Positions 8,346 through 17,427 are shown, numbered from the stretch's first letter. The stretch is 64,000 bases of DNA from Bradyrhizobium guangzhouense (GCF_004114955.1 NZ_CP030053.1:6922001-6986000); one strand, 5' to 3'. Notes: a model not told the origin generated them from the letters alone. Program-made: numbers and translations.

Positions 8346-8363
8346 TGGAGGAAGTGACCTCCA
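8346..8363. promoter_or_regulatory. 18-bp inverted repeat between luxR and a divergent small gene
   Basis: Arms TGGAGG and CCTCCA flank a 6-nt spacer. The site lies 117 bp upstream of luxR and 35 bp upstream of the small divergent gene at 8398. Its GGAGG/CCTCC arms recall the inverted repeat at 7443-7455 in front of the synthase gene. It may be an operator for one of the two divergent units; there is no direct proof. Confidence 0.3.
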
Positions 8364-8397
8364 GTTACACCTAGGCGTCTAGAGCGGGAAAGCCACT

Positions 8398-8574
8398 ATG
8401 GAAGACGAGAACATCGCGCTCAACAGCGTGCTCGGCCTGGAATTGAACCGCGTGTTTTTTGCCGTCCGCGATACGGCGAACAAGCAGAAGATCATCGAGT
8501 TCGCGCGTGACGTGCTGCAAAGCGAACGCGCGGAACGCCCCGGCAGCGTGTCGCCTGAGGGGCCGGCGAGCTAG
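8398..8574 (+). CDS. Small uncharacterised protein divergent from luxR
   Basis: A 58-residue frame starting MEDENIALNSVLGLEL and ending in a proline/serine-rich tail. It has codon use like the neighbours, no cysteine and no membrane segment. A GGGAAAG element lies 7 nt before the ATG. It is charged and probably helical in the middle (KIIEFARDVLQSER). I do not recognise it. It is divergent from luxR across 168 bp holding an inverted repeat, so it may belong to the same quorum-sensing locus. A real gene is more likely than not but unproven. Confidence 0.5.
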   Translation: MEDENIALNSVLGLELNRVFFAVRDTANKQKIIEFARDVLQSERAERPGSVSPEGPAS

Positions 8575-8821
8575 AACGCAGCTGCAGCAAACGACGCCGG
8601 CGCAACGCAATGCGCGACGATGCCCTTCGGTTTGAGCGGGCCGATTTCAGGACATTCCGATAGCGAAATTCATCCGCTCGCATCGTCATGAACGAGCTCC
8701 GCGCGCCCTGGAGCAGAAAGCGGCCGCTTCGCCATTCACATTACCCGATATTTGACGCTGGATGATCTTGCATCGCTCGTGAGATGATCGCCGCCACGAT
8801 CGTCTTTCGGATACCAAGACC

Positions 8822-9760
8822 ATGATGACGTTGCGCCAGGTTGAAGTGATCCGTGCCGTGATGGTGACGGGCACCATTGGCGGCGCGGCCAAGCTGCTGA
8901 ACGTATCGGCGCCGGGGATCAGCCGGCTGGTCAAATACACCGAGCGCTCGCTCGGCATCCGCTTCTTCCAGCGGCAGAACGGCCGCTATTTCCCGACCCC
9001 GGAAGCCGAGAACATCTTCGAGCAGATCAACGGCGTCTACAAGAAGGTCGACGACCTTTCCGAGATCATCTCCAAGATCGGCCGCGGCGGCTTGTCGGAA
9101 CTGCGCATCGGCTCGGTGCCGAGCATCTCGCAAGTGATGGTGCCGCGCGCCATCGAGCGCGTCCGGCGCCGCTATCCGGATCTCGGCATCGACATCAACA
9201 TCCTCAAGATCGAGGAAGCCATCGACTATCTGCTGCTCGGCCGCGGCGAGTGCGTGGCGATGAGCTACCGATTAGAGCATTCCGGGCTCGACTTCCTGCC
9301 GCTCGCCTCCGGCGAACTCTATTGCATCGTGCCATCAGGCCACGAACTCGCCGGCCGCAAGCAGGTGTCGGCGGCCGAGATCACCCGCTATCCGCTGATC
9401 GGCATCGATCCCAACGATCCCTACGGACGGATCATGGCCGAGATCTTTGCGCGCCATAAGCTCGACTACAACATCACCATCCGCGCGCGCTTCGGCACCA
9501 CGGTCTGTGCGCTGGTCAAGGCGGGGCTCGGCATCGCCATCATCGACCAGTTCACGGTGGCTCATGGCGGCTATCCCGGCATCGAGCTCATCAAGATCAC
9601 AGAGCCGACGCGGTTCGACACCTATATCGCGGTCAAGCGCGGCGCGCCGCTGTCGCTCCATGTCGAGTATTTCATCGAATCCCTGCGCGCCGAGATGCGC
9701 GCGGTCGAGTCGTCACGCGGCAACGGCAAGCCGGCGCCCGCGCGGCCGCGAAAAAAATAA
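8822..9760 (+). CDS. LysR-family transcriptional regulator
   Basis: A 312-residue regulator with an N-terminal winged helix-turn-helix (residues 1-65; TLRQVEVIRAV, IGGAAKLLNVSAPGISRLVKY) and a LysR effector-binding domain (about 95-300). It precedes the shikimate/quinate dehydrogenase gene by 188 bp on the same strand and heads a seven-gene catabolic set. It therefore most likely activates that set in response to quinate, shikimate or dehydroshikimate. Two adjacent ATG codons could start it (8822, 8825), and the ribosome binding site is weak. Confidence 0.85.
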   Translation: MMTLRQVEVIRAVMVTGTIGGAAKLLNVSAPGISRLVKYTERSLGIRFFQRQNGRYFPTPEAENIFEQINGVYKKVDDLSEIISKIGRGGLSELRIGSVPSISQVMVPRAIERVRRRYPDLGIDINILKIEEAIDYLLLGRGECVAMSYRLEHSGLDFLPLASGELYCIVPSGHELAGRKQVSAAEITRYPLIGIDPNDPYGRIMAEIFARHKLDYNITIRARFGTTVCALVKAGLGIAIIDQFTVAHGGYPGIELIKITEPTRFDTYIAVKRGAPLSLHVEYFIESLRAEMRAVESSRGNGKPAPARPRKK

Positions 9761-9825
9761 CATTATGTTAGGTTTAGGGGACGAAAGGGTAATTGTGTTA
9801 GGCAAGGGAATGACTATCGTCCCTC

Positions 9826-9855
9826 TTGGAATTGCGCGGATTTCCCCGCTAATGA
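9826..9855 (+). promoter_or_regulatory. Candidate promoter of the quinate/shikimate operon
   Basis: TTGGAA at 9826-9831 and TAATGA at 9850-9855, with an 18-bp spacer, fit a moderate sigma-70-type promoter about 95 bp before the dehydrogenase start. The upstream half of the gap carries two near-identical GTTAGG-containing segments about 30 bp apart. Those could be LysR half-sites. Confidence 0.3.
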
Positions 9856-9948
9856 CCTGATATCAACGCGCCCCAAGAGACGACCGATAGACGATCGAGA
9901 GATCGATCGACAGACCATCAAGGGACGATCAAGAGACGATTGTGGATC

Positions 9949-10827
9949 ATGTCTAGCCGCGGCCCTGCTGCCTCCAAAAAACTCCTGACCGGCCTGATCG
10001 GCGCGCCGATCGCTCATTCCGCCTCACCCGCCATGCATGAGCGCGCCGCCGAAGCGTTGGGCCTGCGCGGCCACTACCAGCTCATCGAGGTCGCCGGCGC
10101 GGATGCGACCGGGCTGAGAATGATGCTTGAGGGCGTGCGGCGGCTCGGCTTTGCCGGCGTCAACGTCACCTTCCCCTACAAGGAGGCGGTGGTGCCGCTG
10201 CTCGACGAGCTGGCATCGACGGCGGCCATTATGGCGGCGGTCAACACCGTCGTCGTCAGGAATAACAGGCTGATCGGCCACAACACCGACACCACAGGCT
10301 TTGCCCGCGCCGTCAAGCCGCTGCTGGCTCCTTCGGGAAATGCAGTGGCCGTGATCGGCACCGGCGGCGTCGGCAAGGCCATCGCGTTTGCGCTGGCGAG
10401 CCTGAAGGTGGCTGACCTGCGCATCTTCGACAGCGATCCCGCTCGGGCCGAAAAGCTCGCCGCGCTGCTGGCCAAGCATGGCGGCGCGCGGGTGGCCCGA
10501 AGCGTCGAGGACGCGCTTGATGGCGCAACCGGCCTCGTCAACGGCACACCGGTCGGCATGCTGCCGAACCGGGACACACCGGTTCCAGCCTCGCTGCTGC
10601 GCGAAAACCTGTGGGTCGCCGATGCCGTCTATTCGCCGCTGATCACGCCGCTTCTCGCCGCAGCGCGAGAGAAGGGTGCGCGGATCATGACGGGACGGGA
10701 GCTTGCGATTTACCAGGCCGCCGATGCCTTCGAATTGTTCACGGGCCTTGCCCCATCGACTGAAGTCATGGGAGAGGCTTTTGACGCCGTGATGGCCGCG
10801 CGCAGCGCCGCCTATCAGGCAGCTTGA
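9949..10827 (+). CDS. Shikimate/quinate dehydrogenase (AroE family, catabolic NAD type)
   Basis: A 292-residue AroE-fold enzyme. The substrate site is visible as Ser residues in AHSASPAMH, the catalytic Lys in NVTFPYKEAV and the Asp in HNTDTTGF. The nucleotide site is GTGGVGKA. At the end of the second Rossmann strand the sequence reads FDSDPAR, with acidic residues where NADP-dependent AroE proteins have an Asn-Arg-Thr patch. This points to NAD use, as in catabolic quinate/shikimate dehydrogenases. Linked genes for an importer and a dehydroshikimate dehydratase support oxidation of quinate or shikimate for growth rather than biosynthesis. ATG at 9949 is chosen over an in-frame TTG at 9940. 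Confidence 0.88.
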   Translation: MSSRGPAASKKLLTGLIGAPIAHSASPAMHERAAEALGLRGHYQLIEVAGADATGLRMMLEGVRRLGFAGVNVTFPYKEAVVPLLDELASTAAIMAAVNTVVVRNNRLIGHNTDTTGFARAVKPLLAPSGNAVAVIGTGGVGKAIAFALASLKVADLRIFDSDPARAEKLAALLAKHGGARVARSVEDALDGATGLVNGTPVGMLPNRDTPVPASLLRENLWVADAVYSPLITPLLAAAREKGARIMTGRELAIYQAADAFELFTGLAPSTEVMGEAFDAVMAARSAAYQAA

Positions 10828-10882
10828 GGCGAAGCGGCCGGATACAAGGCCGCTTGCAAAGATGAAACGGGAGGAGAGGACG

Positions 10883-12013
10883 ATGAAATCGACGCTATTG
10901 GTGAGCGCGCTGCTCACTGCCATCACGACCACGGGCGCCTTCGCGCAGACGATCAAGCTTGCCGACGTCGCTGAACTTTCCGGGGGCGGCGCCACCGTCG
11001 GCACCAACTGGAAGAACGGCATCGACCTCGCGATCGAAGAGATCAATGCCAAGGGCGGCGTTCTCGGCCGCAAGCTCGAGGTCACCCACGCCGACTCGCA
11101 ATCGAATCCGGGCGTAGCACGCGCACAGGTGCAGAAGGCGCTCGATGCCGAGCCCTATGTGCTGCTCGGCCCCGGCTATTCCGGCTCGGTGAAGGTCACA
11201 GCTCCGCTCGCCGCCGAAGCCGGCATCACCCAGATCATGGGCGGCGAAGCTGCCGAGCTGACGCAAGCGGGCAACAAGTTCCTGTTCCGCACCTCGTTCG
11301 GCCAGCAATCCTCGATGCCGAAGGTCGCAAAATACATTCACGACGACATGAAGGCGAAGACGGTCGCAGTGGTCTGGGTCAACAATGACTTCGGCAAGGG
11401 CGGGCGTGACGTCATCATCAAGGACCTCGAAGCGCGCGGCACCAAGGTTGTCGCCGATCTCTCCACCGAAGCGGGCCAGGCCGATTTCGCCGCCGACGTC
11501 GGCAAGATCAAGGCCGCCAATCCCGACGCCGTGTTCATCTACCTGAATGAAGAAGAAAGCGCGCGCATCCTGAAGGAGCTGAAGCGCCAGGGCGTCACCG
11601 CACCGCTGATGGGCGAGACCACGCTGATCGGCCAGAAGGTGATCGAACTCGCCGGCGATGCCGCCAACGGCGCGCGCGGCCATGTCGGCCTCACCACGGA
11701 TGCGCCGGTCGACCTGATCAAGGGTTTTCGTGACCGCTTCTCGAAGAAGTACAATTACGTGCCTGACCATAACGGCCTGAAGGGCTACCTCGCCGTCTAC
11801 ATGGTGAAGGCCACCACCGAGAAGATGGGCAAGGTTGATCCCAAGGCGTTCGCCGACACGCTGCATGGCCTGACGATCAAAGCCTCCGAAGAGCCGGGCA
11901 TTCTGATGGACGTCACCTTCGACCAGAACGGCGACATCGATCGGCAGAGCTTCCTGGTCGAGGTGGTCGACGGCAAGCAGGTGGTGAAGCAGGTCTTGCC
12001 GAAGCTGAAGTGA
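10883..12013 (+). CDS. ABC importer substrate-binding protein, Leu/Ile/Val-binding fold
   Basis: A 376-residue periplasmic binding protein with a signal peptide (MKSTLLVSALLTAITTTGAFAQ, within the first 22 residues) and a type I periplasmic-binding fold (about 25-370). The ATG at 10883 follows an excellent GGAGAGG ribosome binding site; an earlier in-frame ATG at 10862 would overlap that site and spoil the signal peptide. It belongs to the complete Liv-type importer that follows. The gene context suggests quinate, shikimate or dehydroshikimate as ligand. That assignment is inferred. Confidence 0.88.
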   Translation: MKSTLLVSALLTAITTTGAFAQTIKLADVAELSGGGATVGTNWKNGIDLAIEEINAKGGVLGRKLEVTHADSQSNPGVARAQVQKALDAEPYVLLGPGYSGSVKVTAPLAAEAGITQIMGGEAAELTQAGNKFLFRTSFGQQSSMPKVAKYIHDDMKAKTVAVVWVNNDFGKGGRDVIIKDLEARGTKVVADLSTEAGQADFAADVGKIKAANPDAVFIYLNEEESARILKELKRQGVTAPLMGETTLIGQKVIELAGDAANGARGHVGLTTDAPVDLIKGFRDRFSKKYNYVPDHNGLKGYLAVYMVKATTEKMGKVDPKAFADTLHGLTIKASEEPGILMDVTFDQNGDIDRQSFLVEVVDGKQVVKQVLPKLK

Positions 12014-12019
12014 GGCTTT

Positions 12020-12152
12020 GCTCTCTCCCTCGCCCCCGCTCTTCGCGGGGAGAGGGTCGGGGTGAGGGGTGCTTCGGCAAAGACGGTGGGAGACGTGCTC
12101 GCGGAGACGGCCCCCTCACCCCGCCCTCTCCCCGTAAGAACGGGGGGAGGGA
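12020..12152. repeat. Palindromic repeat, CTCTCCC family
   Basis: Intergenic DNA between the binding-protein and permease genes, containing inverted CTCTCCC/GGGGAGAGGG segments like those at 33.3, 36.4, 44.8 and 47.4 kb. It sits inside an operon, so it may act as a stabilising or attenuating hairpin. It does not code. Confidence 0.6.
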
Positions 12153-12188
12153 AACGACGGAGCGGAGCGAGGCGCACGAGAGGGGAAA

Positions 12189-13064
12189 ATGTCCAATCTG
12201 TTCGATCTTCTGGTCGCAGGCCTCGCCACCGGCGCGATCTACGCGCTGGTCGCAGTCGGCTTCACGCTGCTGTGGCAGACCTCGCAGACCATCAATTTCG
12301 CGCAAGGCGAGTTCGTGATGCTGCCGGCATTCCTGATGCTGGCGGCAATGCATGTCGGCGCGCCGTTCTGGCTCGCGATCATCCTCGGCATTCTGCTGTC
12401 GATGATCCTGCTGGGCCTTGCCTTCAAGATGCTGCTGGTCGACCCGATGATGCGCCACGGCGTGCTGCCGCTGGCGATCGCGACCATGGCACTCGCCATC
12501 GGCATCAAGGAAGCCGTGAAGCAATTCTTCAGCGCCGAGGCCTCGCCCTTCCCCTCGATCGTGCCGACCGGCGACATCACCGTGCTTGGGCACGTCGTCT
12601 CGCTGCAAAGCATCGGCGTGCTGGTCGTCGCGATCCTGGCTGTCTTCGGCCTGACCACGCTGCTCAACCGCACCTCGCTGGGTCACCAGATGCAGGCGGC
12701 GGCGCAGAACCCGATGGTGGCGCGCATCATCGGCGTGCCGGTCGAGCGCATGATCCTGCTGACCTTTCTGATCAACGCTTTCCTGGTCGCGCTGGCCTCG
12801 CTGCTGATCACGCCGATCTACCTGGCGAAATTCTCGTCCGGCGAGGTGCTGGGACAGGCGGCCTTCATCGCTGCCATTGTCGGCGGCTTCAACCAGGTGC
12901 GCGGCGCGATCGCCGGCGGCCTCTTGATAGGTGTGCTCGACAACCTCGCTGCCGCCTACGTCTCGACACAATACCGCGCCGCCGTTCCAATGATCTTCCT
13001 GATCGCCGTGATCCTGTTCCGACCGCAAGGACTGCTCGGCCGCGCCGAGGAGCGCACGGTATGA
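12189..13064 (+). CDS. livH: ABC importer permease, LivH family
   Basis: A 291-residue membrane protein with about eight hydrophobic segments and the LivH pattern ALVAVGFTLLWQTSQTINFAQ near the N terminus. GAGGGGAAA upstream of the ATG provides the ribosome binding site. Its stop overlaps the start of the next permease gene (ATGA), indicating coupling. It forms the channel of the quinate/shikimate-cluster importer together with LivM. Confidence 0.9.
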   Translation: MSNLFDLLVAGLATGAIYALVAVGFTLLWQTSQTINFAQGEFVMLPAFLMLAAMHVGAPFWLAIILGILLSMILLGLAFKMLLVDPMMRHGVLPLAIATMALAIGIKEAVKQFFSAEASPFPSIVPTGDITVLGHVVSLQSIGVLVVAILAVFGLTTLLNRTSLGHQMQAAAQNPMVARIIGVPVERMILLTFLINAFLVALASLLITPIYLAKFSSGEVLGQAAFIAAIVGGFNQVRGAIAGGLLIGVLDNLAAAYVSTQYRAAVPMIFLIAVILFRPQGLLGRAEERTV

Positions 13065-14059
13065 GCGGATTCGCCAAACCCCTGAAGATCGCGCTCGGTC
13101 TCATCGTCATCGCCGGCCTGATCGTCGTGCCGATGAACTTCAATCGCTACGGCCTGTTCATCCTAAGCCAGTGGGCGGTGATGACCATCGCCGCGATGGG
13201 GCTCAACCTCACGCTCGGCTATGCAGGCCAGGTGTCGCTGGCGCAGGGCGCCTTCGTCGGCATCGGCGCCTATGCATCGGCGATCATGACGGCCCATGGC
13301 TGGCCGCTGCCGGTCGCGATCCTTGTCGCGATCGTGCTGAGCTTCGCGGTCGGCTGGCTGCTCGGCTATCCCGCGCTCCGCGTCCAGCATCATTACCTCG
13401 CCTTCGTCACGCTCGCTTTCTCCACTCTCGCCTTCCTGGTGTTCCGCAACGAGAGCTGGCTCACCGGCGGCATCTACGGCATCTCCAACATCCCGCGGCC
13501 GCATATCTTCGGTATTGCGACCAACAAGCCGCTGCCGTTCTACTATGTCTGCCTCGGTTCGCTCGCGATCGTGTCGCTGGCGGTGTGGTGGCTGATCCGC
13601 TCGCCCTGGGGCCGCGCCTTCATGGCACTGCGCGAGAATCCCCTGCGCGCACAATCGCTGGGCATCGACACCCGCCGCTATACGCTGATGGCGTTTGCGA
13701 TCGGCTCCGCGCTCGGCGGCGTCGCCGGAGCACTTTATGCGCCGCTGACGCAATATATCGACCCCGTTCCCTTCAACCTGTCGCTCTCGCTCGATCTCTT
13801 GATGATGGTGATCGTCGGCGGCGCCGGCTTTTATTTCGGCCCCTTCCTCGGCGCGATGATCGCGGTGCTGCTGCCGGAATGGCTGCGCTTCACCGAAGGC
13901 TATTACCTGATGCTCTACGCGATCGCGGTGATGGGCCTGCTGGTCTGGTCGCCGACCGGCATTTTGGGGATTCTTGATCGCTACATGGCCGCACGGCGCA
14001 CCAAGGCAGCCTCCGCGCTGCGTGCCGTCGCAAAATCCCGGCTGGAGACGGCGCAATGA
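13061..14059 (+). CDS. livM: ABC importer permease, LivM family
   Basis: A 332-residue permease with the LivM hallmark GLNLTLGYAGQVSLAQGAF near residue 45 and about nine membrane segments. The start is the ATG of the ATGA overlap with livH. The same frame stays open about 1 kb upstream through livH, but that stretch is antisense-like junk and not part of the protein. It overlaps livG downstream by 4 nt. Confidence 0.9.
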   Translation: MSGFAKPLKIALGLIVIAGLIVVPMNFNRYGLFILSQWAVMTIAAMGLNLTLGYAGQVSLAQGAFVGIGAYASAIMTAHGWPLPVAILVAIVLSFAVGWLLGYPALRVQHHYLAFVTLAFSTLAFLVFRNESWLTGGIYGISNIPRPHIFGIATNKPLPFYYVCLGSLAIVSLAVWWLIRSPWGRAFMALRENPLRAQSLGIDTRRYTLMAFAIGSALGGVAGALYAPLTQYIDPVPFNLSLSLDLLMMVIVGGAGFYFGPFLGAMIAVLLPEWLRFTEGYYLMLYAIAVMGLLVWSPTGILGILDRYMAARRTKAASALRAVAKSRLETAQ

Positions 14060-14799
14060 GTGCGGTGCTCGAGGTCACTGACATCAAGAAGAGCTTCGGC
14101 GGCATCACCGCGGTCGACGGCGTCTCCTTCGACGTCCGCGAGGGCGAGATCCTCGGCCTGATCGGCCCGAACGGCTGCGGCAAGTCGACCCTGTTCAATT
14201 GCATCCTCGGCCAGCTCACGCCATCAGCCGGCGAGGTCAGGCTCGACGGCAAGCTCGTCACGGGCTTGCGCCCTTCCGAGCTCAACAAGCTCGGCGTCAG
14301 CCGCACCTTCCAGCTTCTGCAGGTCTTTCCAAAACTCTCGGTGCGCGAGAACCTGATCCTCGCGGGCCAGGAGCATCAGGGCAACATGGCCTCGCGCCTG
14401 GTCGGCCGCTCCGATGCCGGGCTGACGGAGGCCGCCAACCAGATGATCGGCTTCTTCAAGCTCGATCATCTCGCCGCTGAACCTGCCGGCGGCCTCTCCT
14501 ACGGCCAGCAGAAGCTGCTCGATGCCGCCATGGCCTTCATGGGGGGCCCGCGCCTGGTGCTGCTCGACGAGCCCGCCGGTGGCGTCAACCCGTCGATGCT
14601 GGCCGATCTGAAAGAGCGGCTGGTCGCGATCAACCGCGAGAAGAACGCCACCTTCGTCGTGATCGAACACAACATGGAGTTCGTGATGTCGCTGTGCTCG
14701 CGCGTGATGGTGATGGCCGAAGGCAAGGTGCTGGCGATGGGACGGCCGGACGAGGTCCGGAAGAACCCGGCCGTGATCGAAGCCTACCTCGGACATTAG
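14056..14799 (+). CDS. livG: ABC importer ATPase, LivG family
   Basis: A 247-residue ATPase with Walker A GPNGCGKST, a SRTFQ Q-loop, signature LSYGQQKL and Walker B LVLLDEP followed by AGGVNPS. The ATGA overlap with livM shows tight coupling. It energises the importer of the quinate/shikimate cluster. Confidence 0.9.
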   Translation: MSAVLEVTDIKKSFGGITAVDGVSFDVREGEILGLIGPNGCGKSTLFNCILGQLTPSAGEVRLDGKLVTGLRPSELNKLGVSRTFQLLQVFPKLSVRENLILAGQEHQGNMASRLVGRSDAGLTEAANQMIGFFKLDHLAAEPAGGLSYGQQKLLDAAMAFMGGPRLVLLDEPAGGVNPSMLADLKERLVAINREKNATFVVIEHNMEFVMSLCSRVMVMAEGKVLAMGRPDEVRKNPAVIEAYLGH

Positions 14800-14809
14800 G
14801 GAGCCGATC

Positions 14810-15547
14810 ATGAGCGACCCGATCCTCTCGGTTCACAACCTCGTCGGCGGCTACGGCAAGATGACGATCCTGAACGGCACGACGTTTTCGGTGCCGCAGG
14901 CGACCATCACCACGATCATCGGCCCCAACGGCGCCGGCAAGTCTACCGTGTTCAAGGCGATCTTCGGTCTCCTGAAGCTGCGCGAGGGCAAAATCAGCTT
15001 TGCCGGTCGTGACGTCACGAATTTGAGCCAGCGCGCGCTGCTCAATGCCGGCATCTGCTACGTGCCGCAGGGCCGCAACATCTTTCCGGAACTCTCGGTC
15101 CGCAGCAATATCGAGCTCGGCGGGGTCTCCGCCGGCAAGGGCATCGACCTGCCGACGCGCATCGAGGCTGCACTCGACCTGTTCCCCGCACTGCGGCGCA
15201 AATCCACACAGCAGGCCTCGACACTGTCGGGCGGCGAGCAGAAGCAGCTCGAGATCGCCCGCTCGCTGCTGCTCGAACCGAAGCTCGTGCTGATCGACGA
15301 GCCCTCGATCGGGCTGTCGCCGCTGATGGTGCAGCAGACCTTCGATATCCTGAAGAGCTTGCGCGATCGGGGCGTCACCATCCTGATGATCGAGCAGAAC
15401 GCGCGCTCGGCGCTGGAGATTTCCGACATCGGCATCGTGCTCGAGCTCGGCCAGACCCGCATGGTCGACAAGGCCGAGCGCATCCTGAACGATCCCAGGA
15501 TCGGGCAACTGTTCCTTGGGGGCGCAATGGAGGACAACGCAGCATGA
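14810..15547 (+). CDS. livF: ABC importer ATPase, LivF family
   Basis: A 245-residue ATPase with Walker A GPNGAGKST, the LivF landmark VPQGRNIFPELSV, signature LSGGEQKQ and Walker B LVLIDEP. It starts 10 bp after livG, and its stop overlaps the next gene by 4 nt (ATGA). This places dehydroshikimate dehydratase in the same transcript and supports a transporter dedicated to this pathway. Confidence 0.9.
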   Translation: MSDPILSVHNLVGGYGKMTILNGTTFSVPQATITTIIGPNGAGKSTVFKAIFGLLKLREGKISFAGRDVTNLSQRALLNAGICYVPQGRNIFPELSVRSNIELGGVSAGKGIDLPTRIEAALDLFPALRRKSTQQASTLSGGEQKQLEIARSLLLEPKLVLIDEPSIGLSPLMVQQTFDILKSLRDRGVTILMIEQNARSALEISDIGIVLELGQTRMVDKAERILNDPRIGQLFLGGAMEDNAA

Positions 15548-17415
15548 ACAAGCGCTCGATCGCAACCGTCTCCCTCTCAGGCGCCCTCGACGAAAAGCTG
15601 CGTGCGATCGCATCCGCAGGCTTCGAGGCGGTCGAGATTTTCGAGAACGACCTGTTGTCGTTCGGTTCAAAGCCACGCGACATTGCAAAGCTCTGTAAGG
15701 ATCTCAATCTCGAGATCTGCGCGTTCCAGCCGTTCCGCGATTTCGAGGGCATGCCGGAGCCGCAGCGCACGCGCAACTTTGCCCGCGCCGAGTGCAAGTT
15801 CGATCTGATGCATGAGCTCGGCACTGATCTGTTGCTGATCTGCTCCAACGTCTCCCCCAGCTCACTCGGCGGCATCGACCGCGCCGCCGACGATTTTCGC
15901 GAGCTGGGCGACCGCGCCGCCAAGCGCTCCTTGCGCGTCGGCTACGAGGCGCTGGCCTGGGGCCGCCACGTCAACGATTACCGCGATGCCTGGGAGATCG
16001 TGCGGCGCGCCGATCATCCCGCGATCGGCGTCATCCTCGACTCTTTTCACGCGCTCGCGCCGGGCTTCCCCGTCCGCGCCATGGCCTCGATCCCCGGCGA
16101 CAAGATCTTTCTGGTGCAGCTCGCCGACGCGCCCAAGCTCGAGCTCGACATCCTGTCGTGGAGCCGGCACTTCCGTTCCTTCCCCGGCCAGGGCGATCTG
16201 CCGGTCGGCGAGTTCATGCAGGCGGTCGCCGCGACCGGCTATACCGGTCCGTGGTCGCTGGAGATCTTCAACGACCAGTTTCGCGCCGGCTCGGCAGCAC
16301 AGACCGCTGTCGACGGCCTGCGTTCGCTGATCTTGTTGCAGGACCACCTCGCCCCGGACTGGCCAAAGCTCGTCGGCGAGCCCCTGGCTCCGAAGCCCAA
16401 GAGCAGCGGCACCGGCTTCATCGAATTCGCCGTCAATGAGACCAAGGCCGGCGAGCTTGCGCAATTGTTTTCACAGCTCGGCTTCCGCAAGACCGGCAAG
16501 CATCGCAGCAAGATGGTGGAGCGGTGGTCGCAAGGCAAGGTCGAGCTGGTGATCAACTCCGAGACCGACGGCTTTGCGCATTCGCACTACGTCACGCACG
16601 GTCCCGGCGTCTGCGCCATCGCGCTCGACGTCGACAATGCCGGCCTTGCCATGCAGCGGGCCGAAACGCTGAAGGCGCGCACCTTCTACCAGCCGGTTGG
16701 ACCGGGCGAGCTGGAGATCCCCGCCATCCACGGCGTCGGCGGCAGCCTTCTCTACTTCCTCGACCAGGCCGGGAAGAACTGGGACACGGATTTCGCGCCT
16801 GTCGCGAGCGACGCAAGCACCGATGCGCTGCTCGCGGTCGACCACATCGCGCAATCGATGCCGTATGACGAGATGCTGTCCTGGCTGCTGTTCTACACCG
16901 GCATCCTCGATCTCAAGCGGTTGCCGCAGATGGAGATCGCCGACCCCAGGGGCCTCGTGCAGAGCCAGGCCCTCATCAATGGCGACCGGAGCCTGCGCTT
17001 CGTCGTCAACGGCTCCTCCGCCAACCGCACGCTGCCCGCGCGCTTCATCTCCGAGTTTTTCGGCTCGGGCGTGCAGCACGTCGCGTTTGCGTGCGAGGAC
17101 ATCTTCGCCGCCGTCGCCGCGATGCGTGCCCGCGGCGCCGGCTTCCTGGACATTCCTGACAATTACTACGACGACATCGAGGCCAAATACGACCTCGCCC
17201 CCGATGTCATGGCAAAACTCCGCGCCAATCACATCCTCTACGACCGCGAGGGCGACGGCGAATTCTTCCAGGTCTACACCCACATTTTCGACGAGCGCTT
17301 CTTCTTCGAGATCGTCGAGCGGCGGAGCTATCAGGGATTCGGCGCTGCCAATGCCGGCATCAGGCTCGCCGCGCAGGCCCGCGAGGTGCGCCCATCGAGC
17401 GTGCCGCGGGCGTAG
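15544..17415 (+). CDS. quiC: 3-dehydroshikimate dehydratase, fused TIM-barrel and 4-HPPD-like domains (QuiC type)
   Basis: A 623-residue two-domain protein. Residues 1-285 form a sugar-phosphate-isomerase/AP-endonuclease-like TIM barrel with acidic and histidine metal ligands (ILDSFH, LVQLAD, SLEIFND). Residues about 295-605 form a 4-hydroxyphenylpyruvate-dioxygenase-like VOC domain ending in FFEIVERR. This fusion is characteristic of QuiC1-type 3-dehydroshikimate dehydratases, which make protocatechuate. Together with the dehydrogenase at 9949 it completes the route quinate/shikimate to protocatechuate. Ring-cleavage genes are not in the window. The start overlaps livF by 4 nt. Confidence 0.88.
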   Translation: MNKRSIATVSLSGALDEKLRAIASAGFEAVEIFENDLLSFGSKPRDIAKLCKDLNLEICAFQPFRDFEGMPEPQRTRNFARAECKFDLMHELGTDLLLICSNVSPSSLGGIDRAADDFRELGDRAAKRSLRVGYEALAWGRHVNDYRDAWEIVRRADHPAIGVILDSFHALAPGFPVRAMASIPGDKIFLVQLADAPKLELDILSWSRHFRSFPGQGDLPVGEFMQAVAATGYTGPWSLEIFNDQFRAGSAAQTAVDGLRSLILLQDHLAPDWPKLVGEPLAPKPKSSGTGFIEFAVNETKAGELAQLFSQLGFRKTGKHRSKMVERWSQGKVELVINSETDGFAHSHYVTHGPGVCAIALDVDNAGLAMQRAETLKARTFYQPVGPGELEIPAIHGVGGSLLYFLDQAGKNWDTDFAPVASDASTDALLAVDHIAQSMPYDEMLSWLLFYTGILDLKRLPQMEIADPRGLVQSQALINGDRSLRFVVNGSSANRTLPARFISEFFGSGVQHVAFACEDIFAAVAAMRARGAGFLDIPDNYYDDIEAKYDLAPDVMAKLRANHILYDREGDGEFFQVYTHIFDERFFFEIVERRSYQGFGAANAGIRLAAQAREVRPSSVPRA

Positions 17416-17427
17416 GCTCTATCCGCG

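Noticed and set aside
12062..13060. A long upstream extension of the second LivM frame.
   Set aside because: The extension overlaps all of livH and gives an Arg/Ala-rich non-membrane sequence. The ATGA overlap gives the natural LivM start at 13061.
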